This document shows positions 30,770 to 38,865 of a DNA stretch of 64,000 nt, piece after piece. The first letter of the stretch is position 1. The number at the start of each line of letters is the position of its first letter. Where the stretch lies: NCBI GenBank assembly GCA_017302135.1, contig JAFLDZ010000003.1:248001-312000 (forward strand), in the 5' to 3' direction. Under the pieces are notes generated by a model. That model was not told the DNA's origin. It saw only the letters and a program-made list of their open reading frames with translations, and searched no databases. Both the position numbers and the translations under genes were made by a program. This stretch comes from Lysobacterales bacterium. Lineage in GTDB: Bacteria; Pseudomonadota; Gammaproteobacteria; Xanthomonadales; Xanthomonadaceae.

Positions 30770-30825
30770 CATTGCCCCGCATTGATTGCCACCACATTCA
30801 ATGTCACCGCCGCGACGGAGCGCGC

Positions 30826-31977
30826 ATGCCCATCCCATCTCCACTCGCGCACGCTGCGCACCCCAGGAAACAGCCGCTGATCCTCTCCGGCCACGCCCAC
30901 GACGTGCACGCCGCTGCGGTGTGCTGGGCGCTGCGGCAGAGCGGCTATCGCCCGACGTGGGCGCAGACGCTGGCCGATACCGCGATGGCGCCGGTATCGC
31001 TGCATGCCGACGACCGCGCAGGGCTGCGTTTCGCTGGCGGTATCGATCCGGCGCAGACCTCCAGCGTCTGGTTCCGCCGGCCGCGACTGCCTGACACCTT
31101 CGACAACGTCTCGGCCGCCGACCTGACGTTCGTCCGCGACGAGTGGAAGCGCCATGCCGGCAACGTGCACGCCGTCGCTGGCGCGGCAGGCGGCGTGTTC
31201 TGGGTCAACCGGCCCGACCGCGCGCTGGCGACCGAAAACAAATGCCTGCAATTGCAGGCCGCGCATCGCTGCGGTCTGCGTTTCCCCGCCACCCTGATCT
31301 CATCGGATCCCGAAGAAATCCGGCGCTTTTTCGCCGCGCACGAACGCATCGTCTACAAGCCCTTCGCCACCCACAGCTGGCGCGACGGTGACGGCAGGAT
31401 CTACAGCACCTACGTGCGCACGCTCGACGCCGATGCGCTGCAGGACGACGCCGCGCTGCGGCTGTGTCCCGGCATCTATCAGGCCTGCGTCCGCAAGCGC
31501 TACGACCTGCGCGTGACCGTCATCGGCCGGCGCATGTTCGCGGTGCGCGTCGATGCGCCGGAAGCGGACGACGGGGTGGTCGACTGGCGCGCCGCCTCGA
31601 TCGGCGATCGCGCGACATCGCGCCCGTACGCGCTGACCCATGCATGGGAAACCGCGCTGCGGCGGCTGATGGACGCGCTGGGTCTGGTCTTCGGCTGCAT
31701 CGATCTGGTCGCCGACGACCACGACGAACTGCATTTCCTGGAGATCAACCAGGCGGGACAGTTCCTGTTCGTCGAACACGATGCGCCGGGCGTGCCGCTG
31801 CTGCGCGCGATGGCGGCGATGCTCGCGGAAGGCCGCTCGGACTATGCGCTCGACACCATCGCCGAGCTGTCCTATGCGGACTTCCTGGACGACCCCGGGC
31901 AAAAGGCGTGGTGGGATTCAGTGGCGCCGGAAATCCGTGGCGAACATGGCTCGATCGCAGGCGTCAGCGAGGAATAA
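30826..31977 (+). CDS. MvdD-like ATP-grasp RiPP ligase (graspetide synthetase)
   Basis: Predicted peptide-modifying ATP-grasp enzyme joining Ser/Thr side chains to Asp/Glu carboxylates of a precursor core. It has 383 residues. The pre-ATP-grasp domain carries S-V-W-F-R-R-P at 80-86, and V-N-R-P-D-x-n-E-N-K near 125-138 is characteristic of the MvdC/MvdD group. The ATP-grasp core has Y-K-P-F near 180 and the metal site F-L-E-I-N-Q with Glu306 and Asn308. Start at 30826 has GGAG 9 bases upstream. It follows the precursor and is convergent with nusB. Family assignment is strong; the bond type is inferred. Confidence 0.9.
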   Translation: MPIPSPLAHAAHPRKQPLILSGHAHDVHAAAVCWALRQSGYRPTWAQTLADTAMAPVSLHADDRAGLRFAGGIDPAQTSSVWFRRPRLPDTFDNVSAADLTFVRDEWKRHAGNVHAVAGAAGGVFWVNRPDRALATENKCLQLQAAHRCGLRFPATLISSDPEEIRRFFAAHERIVYKPFATHSWRDGDGRIYSTYVRTLDADALQDDAALRLCPGIYQACVRKRYDLRVTVIGRRMFAVRVDAPEADDGVVDWRAASIGDRATSRPYALTHAWETALRRLMDALGLVFGCIDLVADDHDELHFLEINQAGQFLFVEHDAPGVPLLRAMAAMLAEGRSDYALDTIAELSYADFLDDPGQKAWWDSVAPEIRGEHGSIAGVSEE

Positions 31978-32039
31978 CGATCAGCTTGTGCGACCGGCGC
32001 GCAAGGAAATCGTGCGTCGCCGATCTCCCTCACACGGGA

Positions 32040-32510
32040 TCACTTCCCCCGCGCGGTCTGCACTTCGATGGCGCGCAGCGCGACGGCTGCGTGATCGAGC
32101 ACACCGTTGACGTAGGTGTGGCCGTGTTCGGAACCGAAGCGCTTCACCGATTCCACCGCTTCGTTCAACACCACCCGATACGGCACATCGATGCGATGCT
32201 GCAGTTCATACGCGGCGATGCGCAGCGCGGCGCGCTCGATCGGATCGACTTCTTCCATCGTGCGGTCGAGGAACGGCGCCAGCGCCGCGTCGAGTTCCTT
32301 GCAGTGCGCGTCGACGCCGTGGACGAGTTCCTGGAAATACGGCAGATCGGCGATTTCGCGCGCCTGTTCGTGCGCGAACTGGCTGACGATATCGCGCGCG
32401 TCGGCGCCCGACATCTGCCATGCGTACACAGCCTGCAGCGCTCGACGGCGGGCGCGGGTGCGCAGCACTGGATCGACGCCATCGGTACGCCGGTAGTGTT
32501 GTTTGTTCAT
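32040..32510 (-). CDS. nusB: transcription antitermination factor NusB
   Basis: RNA-binding protein of the rRNA antitermination complex with NusE. It has 156 residues. The NusB fold signatures R-R-A-L-Q-A-V-Y-A-W near 23-32, the central I-E-R-A-A-L-R-I-A-A-Y-E-L and V-L-N-E-A-V-E-S-V-K-R-F-G-S are clear. It starts at 32510 with GGAG 8 bases upstream. Its first 13 codons are nearly duplicated 176 bases upstream at the ribH stop, where the ancestral start probably lay. Confidence 0.97.
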   Translation of the reverse strand: MNKQHYRRTDGVDPVLRTRARRRALQAVYAWQMSGADARDIVSQFAHEQAREIADLPYFQELVHGVDAHCKELDAALAPFLDRTMEEVDPIERAALRIAAYELQHRIDVPYRVVLNEAVESVKRFGSEHGHTYVNGVLDHAAVALRAIEVQTARGK

Positions 32511-32686
32511 TCAAAAGTCTCCGTGGCGGACCAGGGATGGTCCGCGCGCCGCATCGCGATGCGATGCGGCGGAGCCGAGTCCGGGCGTGTACCGGACTCG
32601 GCGAGCGTGCGTCGGGCAGGAGGCCCGATCGCATGCAAAGGCACGCCATCCACGCCGTCGGTACGCCGGTAATGTTGTTTGTTCAT
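32507..32686 (-). CDS. 59-codon ORF duplicating the NusB N-terminus
   Basis: An in-frame ORF created by a 177-base insertion at the ribH-nusB junction. Its ATG (32686) overlaps the ribH stop as ATGA and its TGA (32509-32507) overlaps the nusB start as ATGA, so translational coupling is kept on both sides. The first 13 residues equal the NusB start ([13 protein letters not shown]); the rest is Arg/Pro-rich and translated from four hairpins. Whether a stable peptide is made is unknown; it may serve only as a coupling bridge. Confidence 0.45.
   Translation of the reverse strand: MNKQHYRRTDGVDGVPLHAIGPPARRTLAESGTRPDSAPPHRIAMRRADHPWSATETFE
32526..32632 (-). repeat. four-hairpin array in the ribH-nusB junction
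   Basis: Four consecutive palindromes are seen: 32526-32545 (8-base stem, loop AGGG/GGGA), 32548-32570 (10-base stem, loop GAT), 32576-32600 (9-base stem, loop GCGTGTA) and 32609-32632 (imperfect TCGGGC/GCCCGA stem). The array lies between two 40-base direct copies of the nusB 5' end (32471-32510 and 32647-32686, four differences). Confidence 0.85.
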
Positions 32687-33150
32687 GCCAGTTTGTCCAT
32701 CAGATTTGCCATCTCGATGGCGACCAGCGCCGCCTCTTCGCCTTTGTTGCCATGACTGCCGCCGGCACGTTCGGCGGCGTGCTCGTAATGCTCGACCGCC
32801 AGCACACCGTTGACGACCGGCAGCGCGTAATCCAGCGAGACCCGCATCAACCCGTCGGAGCAGCCGTCGGCGACCTGTTCGTAGTGCCGGGTATCGCCGC
32901 GGATGACGCAGCCCAGCGCGATGATCGCGACATGGCCGCCACCGGAAGCCAGACGCGCGGCGGTCGCAGGCAGTTCCCAGGCGCCCGGCACGCGGATCAC
33001 GTCCACCGCATCCTCGGCCACGCCATGGGTGAGGAAGGCTTCACGGGCACCGGCGACCAGCTGCTCGGTGATGCGCGGGTTCCAGCGGCTGGCGATGATC
33101 GCGAAGCGCGCGCCTTCGGGGGCGCGCAGGTCGCCTTCGAAATGAGGCAT
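32683..33150 (-). CDS. ribH: 6,7-dimethyl-8-ribityllumazine synthase
   Basis: Penultimate enzyme of riboflavin synthesis, condensing the pyrimidine intermediate with dihydroxybutanone phosphate. It has 155 residues. Substrate motifs are A-S-R-W-N near 20-24, V-P-G-A-W-E-L-P near 54-61 and [12 protein letters not shown] near 79-90 with the catalytic His. It ends in K-L-A, and its stop overlaps the start of the duplicated nusB fragment. Part of the rib operon. Confidence 0.97.
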   Translation of the reverse strand: MPHFEGDLRAPEGARFAIIASRWNPRITEQLVAGAREAFLTHGVAEDAVDVIRVPGAWELPATAARLASGGGHVAIIALGCVIRGDTRHYEQVADGCSDGLMRVSLDYALPVVNGVLAVEHYEHAAERAGGSHGNKGEEAALVAIEMANLMDKLA

Positions 33151-33179
33151 GCGGAATGCTCGGGACTGGGCGGGGCATT

Positions 33180-33276
33180 ATAGGGTGCGCCTCGGCGCAC
33201 CGGCTTTTTGGCGAAGCAGCCGGACAGGTCCCTACCCGGCCGGACCAGCCGAACGGCGGGCCGGGGCCCGCCCTAC
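33180..33276. repeat. TAGGGTG inverted-repeat element 2
   Basis: The left end ATAGGGTGCGCC forms a hairpin with GGCGCACC and closely matches the arm of element 1. The right end is a GGCGGGCC/GGCCCGCC hairpin closing with CCCTAC. The right end includes the ribBA stop codon (33273-33275). It fills the ribBA-ribH gap. Confidence 0.65.
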
Positions 33277-34367
33277 AACCCTTCGTAGGCCACGACTTCC
33301 AGGCCGAAGCCCGCCAACCCCACCTGTTTTCTGGGTGTCCCCAACACCCGCAGCTTGCCCAGGCCCAGATCGGCGAGGATCTGCGAGCCGGCGCCGTTGC
33401 GGCGCCATTCGGCCATCCCGCCACCGCGAGCGGCGGGCTCCGGCTGCTCGCGGATCCGCGCGAGCAGGCTTTCCGGGGTCTGCGTCTCGCCCAGCAGCAC
33501 CAGCGCGCCTCGTCCCTCGCGGCCGATGGCGGCCAGCACGTCGCCCACCGCCGGGCCGAAATCGGCGCGACGCCAGTGCAGCGCGTCCGCCAGCGGGTTC
33601 TGCATGTGCACGCGCACGAGTGTCGGAACAGCGGCGTCGGGCTCGCCGCGCAGCAGCGCGTAGTGCAGGCAACGGCTGATCTGGTCGCGATAGGTATGCA
33701 GCCGGAACGGGCCGTGCTCGGTGTCGATCTCGCGCACGTCGAGGCGTTCGATCGTGTGCTCGTTGTGCAGGCGGTAGCGGATCAGGTCTTCGATGGAACC
33801 GATCTTCAAGCCGTGTTCGCGCGCGAAGGTTTCCAACTGCGGCCGGCGCGCCATGCTGCCGTCGGCGTTGAGGATCTCGACCAGCACGCCGGCCGGCTCG
33901 AAGCCCGCCAGCAGCGCGAGATCGCTCGCGGCCTCTGTATGCCCGGCGCGGTTGAGCACGCCGCCGGGCTGCGCCATCAGCGGAAAGATGTGGCCGGGCT
34001 GCGACAGGTCGTCGGGCTTCGCGTCGGGCCGCACCGCAGTGCGCACGGTGTGCGCGCGATCGTAGGCGCTGATGCCGGTGGTCACGCCCTCGGCGGCTTC
34101 GATGCTGACCGTGAAATTGGTGCCGTGCGGCGAGGTGTTGTCGCGCACCATCGGCGGCAACCCGAGCTGACGGCAGCGTTCGCGGATCAGCGACAGGCAC
34201 ACCAGGCCACGCGCATGCGTGACCATGAAATTGATGTCCTGCGGTCGCACCAGTTCGGCGGCCATGATCAGGTCGCCTTCGTTCTCGCGGTCCTCGTCAT
34301 CGACGATCACCACCATCCGCCCGGCGCGGATTTCTTCGAGCAGTTCCGGAATCGTTGCGAAACTCAT
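33273..34367 (-). CDS. ribB: 3,4-dihydroxy-2-butanone 4-phosphate synthase with degenerate RibA domain
   Basis: A 364-residue RibBA-type protein. The N-terminal DHBP synthase domain (about 1-200) has D-D-E-D-R-E-N-E-G-D at 23-32, T-H-A-R-G-L-V-C, and H-G-T-N-F-T-V-S, so it should make the four-carbon riboflavin precursor. The C-terminal GTP cyclohydrolase II-like domain lacks the zinc-binding E-C-L-T-G-D and C-D-C-G cysteines; V-R-V-H-M-Q-N stands in their place. A separate ribA is therefore expected elsewhere. The final TAG is provided by the adjoining repeat element. Confidence 0.93.
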   Translation of the reverse strand: MSFATIPELLEEIRAGRMVVIVDDEDRENEGDLIMAAELVRPQDINFMVTHARGLVCLSLIRERCRQLGLPPMVRDNTSPHGTNFTVSIEAAEGVTTGISAYDRAHTVRTAVRPDAKPDDLSQPGHIFPLMAQPGGVLNRAGHTEAASDLALLAGFEPAGVLVEILNADGSMARRPQLETFAREHGLKIGSIEDLIRYRLHNEHTIERLDVREIDTEHGPFRLHTYRDQISRCLHYALLRGEPDAAVPTLVRVHMQNPLADALHWRRADFGPAVGDVLAAIGREGRGALVLLGETQTPESLLARIREQPEPAARGGGMAEWRRNGAGSQILADLGLGKLRVLGTPRKQVGLAGFGLEVVAYEGL

Positions 34368-34966
34368 TTCAGTTCTCTCGCTGACAGCAGCCGCTCGACG
34401 TAGCGCGCGACCAGATCGACTTCCAGATTCACCGCATCGCCGACAGCCGTCGTCGAAAATGCGGTGTGCGCGACGGTATGCGGAATCAGCGCGACCTCGA
34501 ATCCTTCGCCGTCGACCGCATTGACGGTGAGGCTGACGCCATCGACGCAGATCGAACCCTTGGTCGCGATGTATTTCAGCAACGCCTGCGGCGCCGCGAA
34601 GCGCCAGCGCTGTGCGCGCGCGTCGTCGTGGATCGACAGCACGCGCCCGACGCCGTCGACATGACCGCTGACCAGATGTCCGCCGAGGCGATCGGTGGGG
34701 CGCACCGCGCGCTCCAGATTCACCGCCTGCCCGGTCTTCAAATCACCCAATGTGGTCAACGACAGCGTTTCGTTGGACGCATCCGCCGAAAAAGATCCGG
34801 CATCGAACTCGATCACGGTCAGGCACACGCCGCTCACGGCGATGCTTTCGCCCAGCGACACGCCATCGAACGCAAGCGTGCCGACGGTGATGCGCAGGCG
34901 CATGTCGCCGCCGCGCGGTTCCAGAGCGGCGATGCTGCCGACACCCTCGATCAATCCGGTGAACAT
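34364..34966 (-). CDS. ribE: riboflavin synthase, alpha subunit
   Basis: Dismutates two lumazine molecules to riboflavin. From M-F-T-G-L-I-E-G at 34966 it has 200 residues, the standard N-terminus and length. Two internal lumazine-binding repeats are seen (G-E-S-I-A-V-S-G-V-C-L-T-V and K-G-S-I-C-V-D-G-V-S-L-T-V). Its ATG shares one base with the stop of the upstream methyltransferase gene (TGATG), and its stop overlaps the ribB start. Confidence 0.97.
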   Translation of the reverse strand: MFTGLIEGVGSIAALEPRGGDMRLRITVGTLAFDGVSLGESIAVSGVCLTVIEFDAGSFSADASNETLSLTTLGDLKTGQAVNLERAVRPTDRLGGHLVSGHVDGVGRVLSIHDDARAQRWRFAAPQALLKYIATKGSICVDGVSLTVNAVDGEGFEVALIPHTVAHTAFSTTAVGDAVNLEVDLVARYVERLLSARELK

Positions 34967-35727
34967 CAGGTTTTCCTTCTTGCGTGCACGAACAGCGGCC
35001 AGCGCAATCGCTGCGGTTTGCTTGAATCGCCCCATGCCTCGGCGATGGCCCAGCCATGCACCGCGACCGGATCGACACCGCGCGCTTCACGATAGCGCTT
35101 GACCGCCGAATAGCTGGAGAAATAGTCGAGCAGGCGCATCAACGGCCAGTCGACAGCGATCTCGCGCACCGGCAGCGTCGCGGTGTCGATGGCTTCGAAC
35201 GGAAACGCGAAGTCGGCGTAGGCGCGATCGACAAGGAAGCGCTCCGCCGGCCAAGCGTCGCGGATACGCGCGGCGAACGCGCCGACCGCATCGCGCAGCG
35301 GTTGCGGCACTTCGATGTCCTGATAGCCCCAAGCGACCAGCACACCGCCGGGTTTCAACACCCGCGCGCATTCGGCGAAGAACGCAGGCCGATCGAACCA
35401 GTGCAGCGCCTGCGCGACGCAGACCGCATCGACGCTGGCGTCGGCCAGACTGCAGTGTTCGCCGGGCTCCACCGCGAAGCGCACCTTGTCGATCCGGCCA
35501 GCCTGCGCGATCTGCGATGCGCTGGGATCGGTGGCGAACACGTCGTCGAAGACTTCAGCCAGCCCACGACTGGCCTGACCACTGCCGCAGCCGGCATCCC
35601 AGACGCTGCCGTTCGCGGGCGCGATGTCCGCGATCCACGCGAACAGCGCCTGCGGATACTCGGGCCGCGCAGTGGCGTATTGCGTGGCGACTGCGGAGAA
35701 ATGATCGGAGAAACCCGCTCCGCTCAC
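34966..35727 (-). CDS. class I SAM-dependent methyltransferase
   Basis: A 253-residue methyltransferase of the Methyltransf_11 kind. Motif I is D-A-G-C-G-S-G-Q-A near 44-52; the acidic residue of motif II is D in F-A-T-D-P-S; motif IV lies around A-Q-A-L-H-W-F-D near 106-113; and V-L-K-P-G-G-V-L-V-A-W-G is near 123. A-Q-A-x-H-W-F is common in small-molecule O-methyltransferases. It is embedded between ribD and ribE with overlapping codons on both sides. Substrate unknown; a flavin-related role is only suggested by context. Confidence 0.87.
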   Translation of the reverse strand: MSGAGFSDHFSAVATQYATARPEYPQALFAWIADIAPANGSVWDAGCGSGQASRGLAEVFDDVFATDPSASQIAQAGRIDKVRFAVEPGEHCSLADASVDAVCVAQALHWFDRPAFFAECARVLKPGGVLVAWGYQDIEVPQPLRDAVGAFAARIRDAWPAERFLVDRAYADFAFPFEAIDTATLPVREIAVDWPLMRLLDYFSSYSAVKRYREARGVDPVAVHGWAIAEAWGDSSKPQRLRWPLFVHARRKT

Positions 35728-36842
35728 GCGAGGCGCTCCGGGCGCAGCAGCAGGCGCAGATCGTCGCCGAGCCGGCGCGTCTCCACGGTCTGCAGGCGCA
35801 GGCGCTGCGACATCTCGTCGATATGCAGCCCGTCGAACAATGGCCGCGCGTCGGCGCCCAGCAGCACGGGCGCGACATACAGCAGCACTTCATCGACAAG
35901 ATCCGCGCGCAGCAAGGCGCCCGCCAGCGTCGCGCCGGCTTCGACCTGCACTTCGTTGATCCCGCGCGCCGCCAGCAGCTGCAGCACCGCCGTCAGATCG
36001 AGCAAACCATCGCGCATCGGCACGACCGCATGCGCCGCGTCGAAACCACGCGGCGGTTTCGCGGTGGCGGAATGGAGATACAGCGTCGGCGCAGCGCCAT
36101 CGCGGATGCGGCCGCGTCCGACCGTCGCCAGACCCGGATCGAGCACCACGCGCAGCGGCGGCACGAACGCGATGCCTTCACCTGGCCCGCCATCTCCGAA
36201 ACGCACGGTCAGCTGCGGGTCGTCGGCGAGCACCGTGCCCGCGCCGGTGAGCAGCGCGCCGGCACGTGCGCGCCAGTGCATCACGTCGCGGCGCGACGCC
36301 TCGCCGCTGATCCATTTCGAGTCACCGTTGGCCAGCGCCGTGCGGCCATCGAGGCTGGTCGCGAGCTTCACGCGCACCCACGGCCGCTTGCGCTCGATCC
36401 GCGACAGGAAGCCGTGATTCAGGCGCCGCGCCGCTGCGGCCATCAGGCCATGCTCCACCCCTACACCGGCTGCGCGCAGCGCGTCGAAGCCCGCCCCATC
36501 GACCTGCGGGAACGGGTCGCGCATCGCCGCGACCACGCGGCCGACGCCGGCCGCGATCAAGGCATCGGCGCAGGGGCCGGTCTTGCCGGTGTGCGCGCAG
36601 GGTTCGAGAGTCACGTAGACGGTGGCGCCACGCGCGCGGTCGCCCGCAGCCTGCAACGCGACGATTTCCGCGTGCGGGCCACCCGCGACCGCATGCCAGC
36701 CTTCGGCGATCACCTCGTCGCCATGGGCGATGACGCAGCCGACCATCGGGTTGGGTTTCGTGGTGTACGCGCCGCGCTCGGCGAGGCGCAGCGCGCGCGT
36801 CATCAGCGCGTGATCGGTCGCGGAAAATGCCGTGGTCGTCAC
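35724..36842 (-). CDS. ribD: bifunctional riboflavin biosynthesis deaminase/reductase
   Basis: Deaminates and then reduces the pyrimidine from GTP. It has 372 residues. The N-terminal zinc deaminase domain has G-G-P-H-A-E-I near 54-60 and P-C-A-H-T-G-K-T-G-P-C near 81-91. The C-terminal reductase domain starts R-P-W-V-R-V-K-L-A-T-S-L-D-G-R near 153 and has E-A-G-A-T-L-A-G-A-L-L. Both halves look complete. Confidence 0.97.
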   Translation of the reverse strand: MTTTAFSATDHALMTRALRLAERGAYTTKPNPMVGCVIAHGDEVIAEGWHAVAGGPHAEIVALQAAGDRARGATVYVTLEPCAHTGKTGPCADALIAAGVGRVVAAMRDPFPQVDGAGFDALRAAGVGVEHGLMAAAARRLNHGFLSRIERKRPWVRVKLATSLDGRTALANGDSKWISGEASRRDVMHWRARAGALLTGAGTVLADDPQLTVRFGDGGPGEGIAFVPPLRVVLDPGLATVGRGRIRDGAAPTLYLHSATAKPPRGFDAAHAVVPMRDGLLDLTAVLQLLAARGINEVQVEAGATLAGALLRADLVDEVLLYVAPVLLGADARPLFDGLHIDEMSQRLRLQTVETRRLGDDLRLLLRPERLA

Positions 36843-36847
36843 GGCGG

Positions 36848-37372
36848 TCAGCGCTTCTTCTTGTCTTTGTCGAAGCGCACGACATCGCCGCCGAGCAGAG
36901 GCAGTTGGCCTTCGCCCGGCAACTCTCTTTCCAGGCGATCGAGTTCTTCGCGGAAATCGGCCACATCCTCGAACGCGCGATACACCGAGGCGAAACGCAC
37001 GAAGGCGACATGATCAAGCTTGCGCAATTCCGCCATCACGAACTCGCCGACGCGTCGCGACGCCAGTTCGCGTTCGGTGGTCATCCGCAACTGATGCACC
37101 ACCGCGCGCACCGCCGACTCGATCTGCTCTTCCGACACCGGCCGCTTGTGCAGCGCGCGGTCGAAGCTGTGGCGCAGCTTGCGCGCATCGAAATGTTCGC
37201 GGCGACCGTCGGACTTGATGATCGCCGGCAGCTTCAGCTCCACCGTTTCCAGCGTGCTGAAGCGCTCGCCGCAGGCTTCGCACTCGCGGCGACGGCGGAT
37301 CGTGGCGCCGTCTTCGCTGACGCGCGAATCGATGACCCGGGTGTTGTCGTGCTGGCAGAAGGGGCAATGCAT
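36848..37372 (-). CDS. nrdR: transcriptional repressor NrdR
   Basis: ATP/dATP-sensing repressor of ribonucleotide reductase genes. It has 174 residues. The N-terminal zinc ribbon M-H-C-P-F-C and C-E-A-C-G (Cys3, Cys6, then Cys31 and Cys34 region) is followed by the R-F-S-T-L-E motif and an ATP-cone from about 49 to 139. The basic C-terminus ends K-D-K-K-K-R. It lies between glyA and ribD, the typical gammaproteobacterial order. Confidence 0.97.
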   Translation of the reverse strand: MHCPFCQHDNTRVIDSRVSEDGATIRRRRECEACGERFSTLETVELKLPAIIKSDGRREHFDARKLRHSFDRALHKRPVSEEQIESAVRAVVHQLRMTTERELASRRVGEFVMAELRKLDHVAFVRFASVYRAFEDVADFREELDRLERELPGEGQLPLLGGDVVRFDKDKKKR

Positions 37373-37381
37373 GATGGCTGG

Positions 37382-37467
37382 CGTAGGGTGGGCCTTATGC
37401 CCACCATGCTCCTTTCAATGACGCTGTGGTTTGTTGCCGCGATGGTGGGCGTAAAGCCCACCCTACG
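37382..37467. repeat. TAGGGTG inverted-repeat element 3
   Basis: Arms 37382-37407 (CGTAGGGTGGGC...) and 37442-37467 are inverted repeats with two mismatches over 26 bases, and each arm is itself hairpin-forming (GGTGGGC/GCCCACC). It occupies the gap between glyA and nrdR. It shares the TAGGGTG ends of elements 1 and 2. Confidence 0.8.
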
Positions 37468-37483
37468 AACTGATTGCGTGGGT

Positions 37484-38734
37484 TCAACCGTAGACCGGAA
37501 ACTGCCGGCATTGTTTGGTGACGTTTTCGCGCACCCCGGCTATGACGTTCTCATCGGCCGGGTTGTCCAGCACATCGCAGATCCAGTGCGCCAGCGCCAC
37601 GCATTCCGGTTCCTTGTAGCCGCGCGTGGTAACGGCGGGCGTACCGATGCGCAGGCCGGAGGTGTAGACCGGCTTCTGCGGATCGTTCGGGACCGCGTTC
37701 TTGTTCACGGTGATGTGCGCGCGACCGAGCGCCTCTTCCGCATCCTTCCCGGTGATGCCCTTGCCGATCATGTCGACCAGCATCAGATGGTTCCGGGTGC
37801 CGCCGGAGACGATCTTGTAGCCGCGCGAGATGATCGTGTTCGCCATCGCCTGCGCGTTCTTCACCACCTGTTGCTGGTAGTCCTTGAACTCCGGCTCAAG
37901 CGCTTCCTTGAAGGCGACGGCTTTCGCTGCGATCACATGCATCAGCGGACCGCCCTGCAGGCCGGGGAACACCAGCGACTGGAACTTCTTCTGCAATTCT
38001 TCGTTGGCCTTGCAGACGATGAAGCCGCCGCGCGGGCCGCGCAGGGTCTTGTGCGTGGTCGAGGTGACGACGTGCGCGTGCGGCACCGGGTTCGGATATA
38101 CGCCCGCCGCGACGAGGCCGGCGACGTGGGCCATATCGACGAACAGATACGCACCGACCTTGTCGGCGATGGCGCGGAAGCGCGCCCAGTCGACGATCTG
38201 CGAATAGGCGCTGAAACCGCCGATGATCATCTTCGGCTTGCTCTCCACCGCGATGCGCTCGACTTCGTCGTAATCGATCATGCCCTGATCGTTCACGCCG
38301 TAGGACACGATGTTGAAGAGTTTTCCGGAAATGTTCGCCTTCGCACCGTGGGTGAGATGGCCGCCATGGGCCAGCGACATGCCCAGCACGGTGTCGCCCG
38401 GCTTCAGCAGCGCGAAGTAGACCGCCTGATTGGCCTGCGAGCCCGAATGCGGCTGCACGTTGGCGTAGTCGGCGCCGTACAACTGCTTCAGACGATCGAT
38501 GGCCAGAGTTTCGGCGATATCGACATACTCGCAGCCGCCGTAGTAACGCTTGCCGACGTAGCCCTCTGCGTACTTGTTGGTGAGTTGGCTGCCCTGCGCT
38601 TCCATCACCCGGGGGCTGGCGTAGTTTTCCGACGCGATCAGCTCGACATGGTCTTCCTGGCGGCGGTTTTCCGCCGCGATCGCGGCGGCCAATTCGGGAT
38701 CGAAACCTTCAATACGGGCATCGCGCGGAAACAT
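37484..38734 (-). CDS. glyA: serine hydroxymethyltransferase
   Basis: PLP enzyme interconverting serine and glycine with tetrahydrofolate, the main one-carbon source. The start at 38734 (M-F-P-R-D-A) has GGAG five bases upstream and gives 416 residues, matching the family. An in-frame Met at 38764 has a poorer site and would add 10 residues. Motifs are [24 protein letters not shown] and the PLP lysine in [11 protein letters not shown]. First gene of the nrdR-rib-nusB run. Confidence 0.96.
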   Translation of the reverse strand: MFPRDARIEGFDPELAAAIAAENRRQEDHVELIASENYASPRVMEAQGSQLTNKYAEGYVGKRYYGGCEYVDIAETLAIDRLKQLYGADYANVQPHSGSQANQAVYFALLKPGDTVLGMSLAHGGHLTHGAKANISGKLFNIVSYGVNDQGMIDYDEVERIAVESKPKMIIGGFSAYSQIVDWARFRAIADKVGAYLFVDMAHVAGLVAAGVYPNPVPHAHVVTSTTHKTLRGPRGGFIVCKANEELQKKFQSLVFPGLQGGPLMHVIAAKAVAFKEALEPEFKDYQQQVVKNAQAMANTIISRGYKIVSGGTRNHLMLVDMIGKGITGKDAEEALGRAHITVNKNAVPNDPQKPVYTSGLRIGTPAVTTRGYKEPECVALAHWICDVLDNPADENVIAGVRENVTKQCRQFPVYG

Positions 38735-38796
38735 CGGAACTCCGGGAGCAAGGTGATTTGCCATTGTAGCCCACTGCCGGAAGCACTTCCGCCCAC

Positions 38797-38822
38797 AAAA
38801 AACGCGCCCCGAGGGGCGCGTT
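38797..38822 (-). terminator. rho-independent terminator after the RcnB-like gene
   Basis: On the minus strand a perfect 9-base stem ACGCGCCCC/GGGGCGCGT is followed by TTTTT. It lies 44 bases downstream of the RcnB-like gene and separates it from glyA. This is the strongest intrinsic terminator in the window. Confidence 0.85.
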
Positions 38823-38865
38823 GCGTTGGGTGGAAACCGAGTGGAAACCAGTCGGACGGACCGTC

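Noticed and set aside
30770..30825. Longer ATP-grasp ligase starting at 30772
   Set aside because: That start lies directly after the terminator hairpin without a ribosome site; 30826 has GGAG at good distance and matches the domain start.
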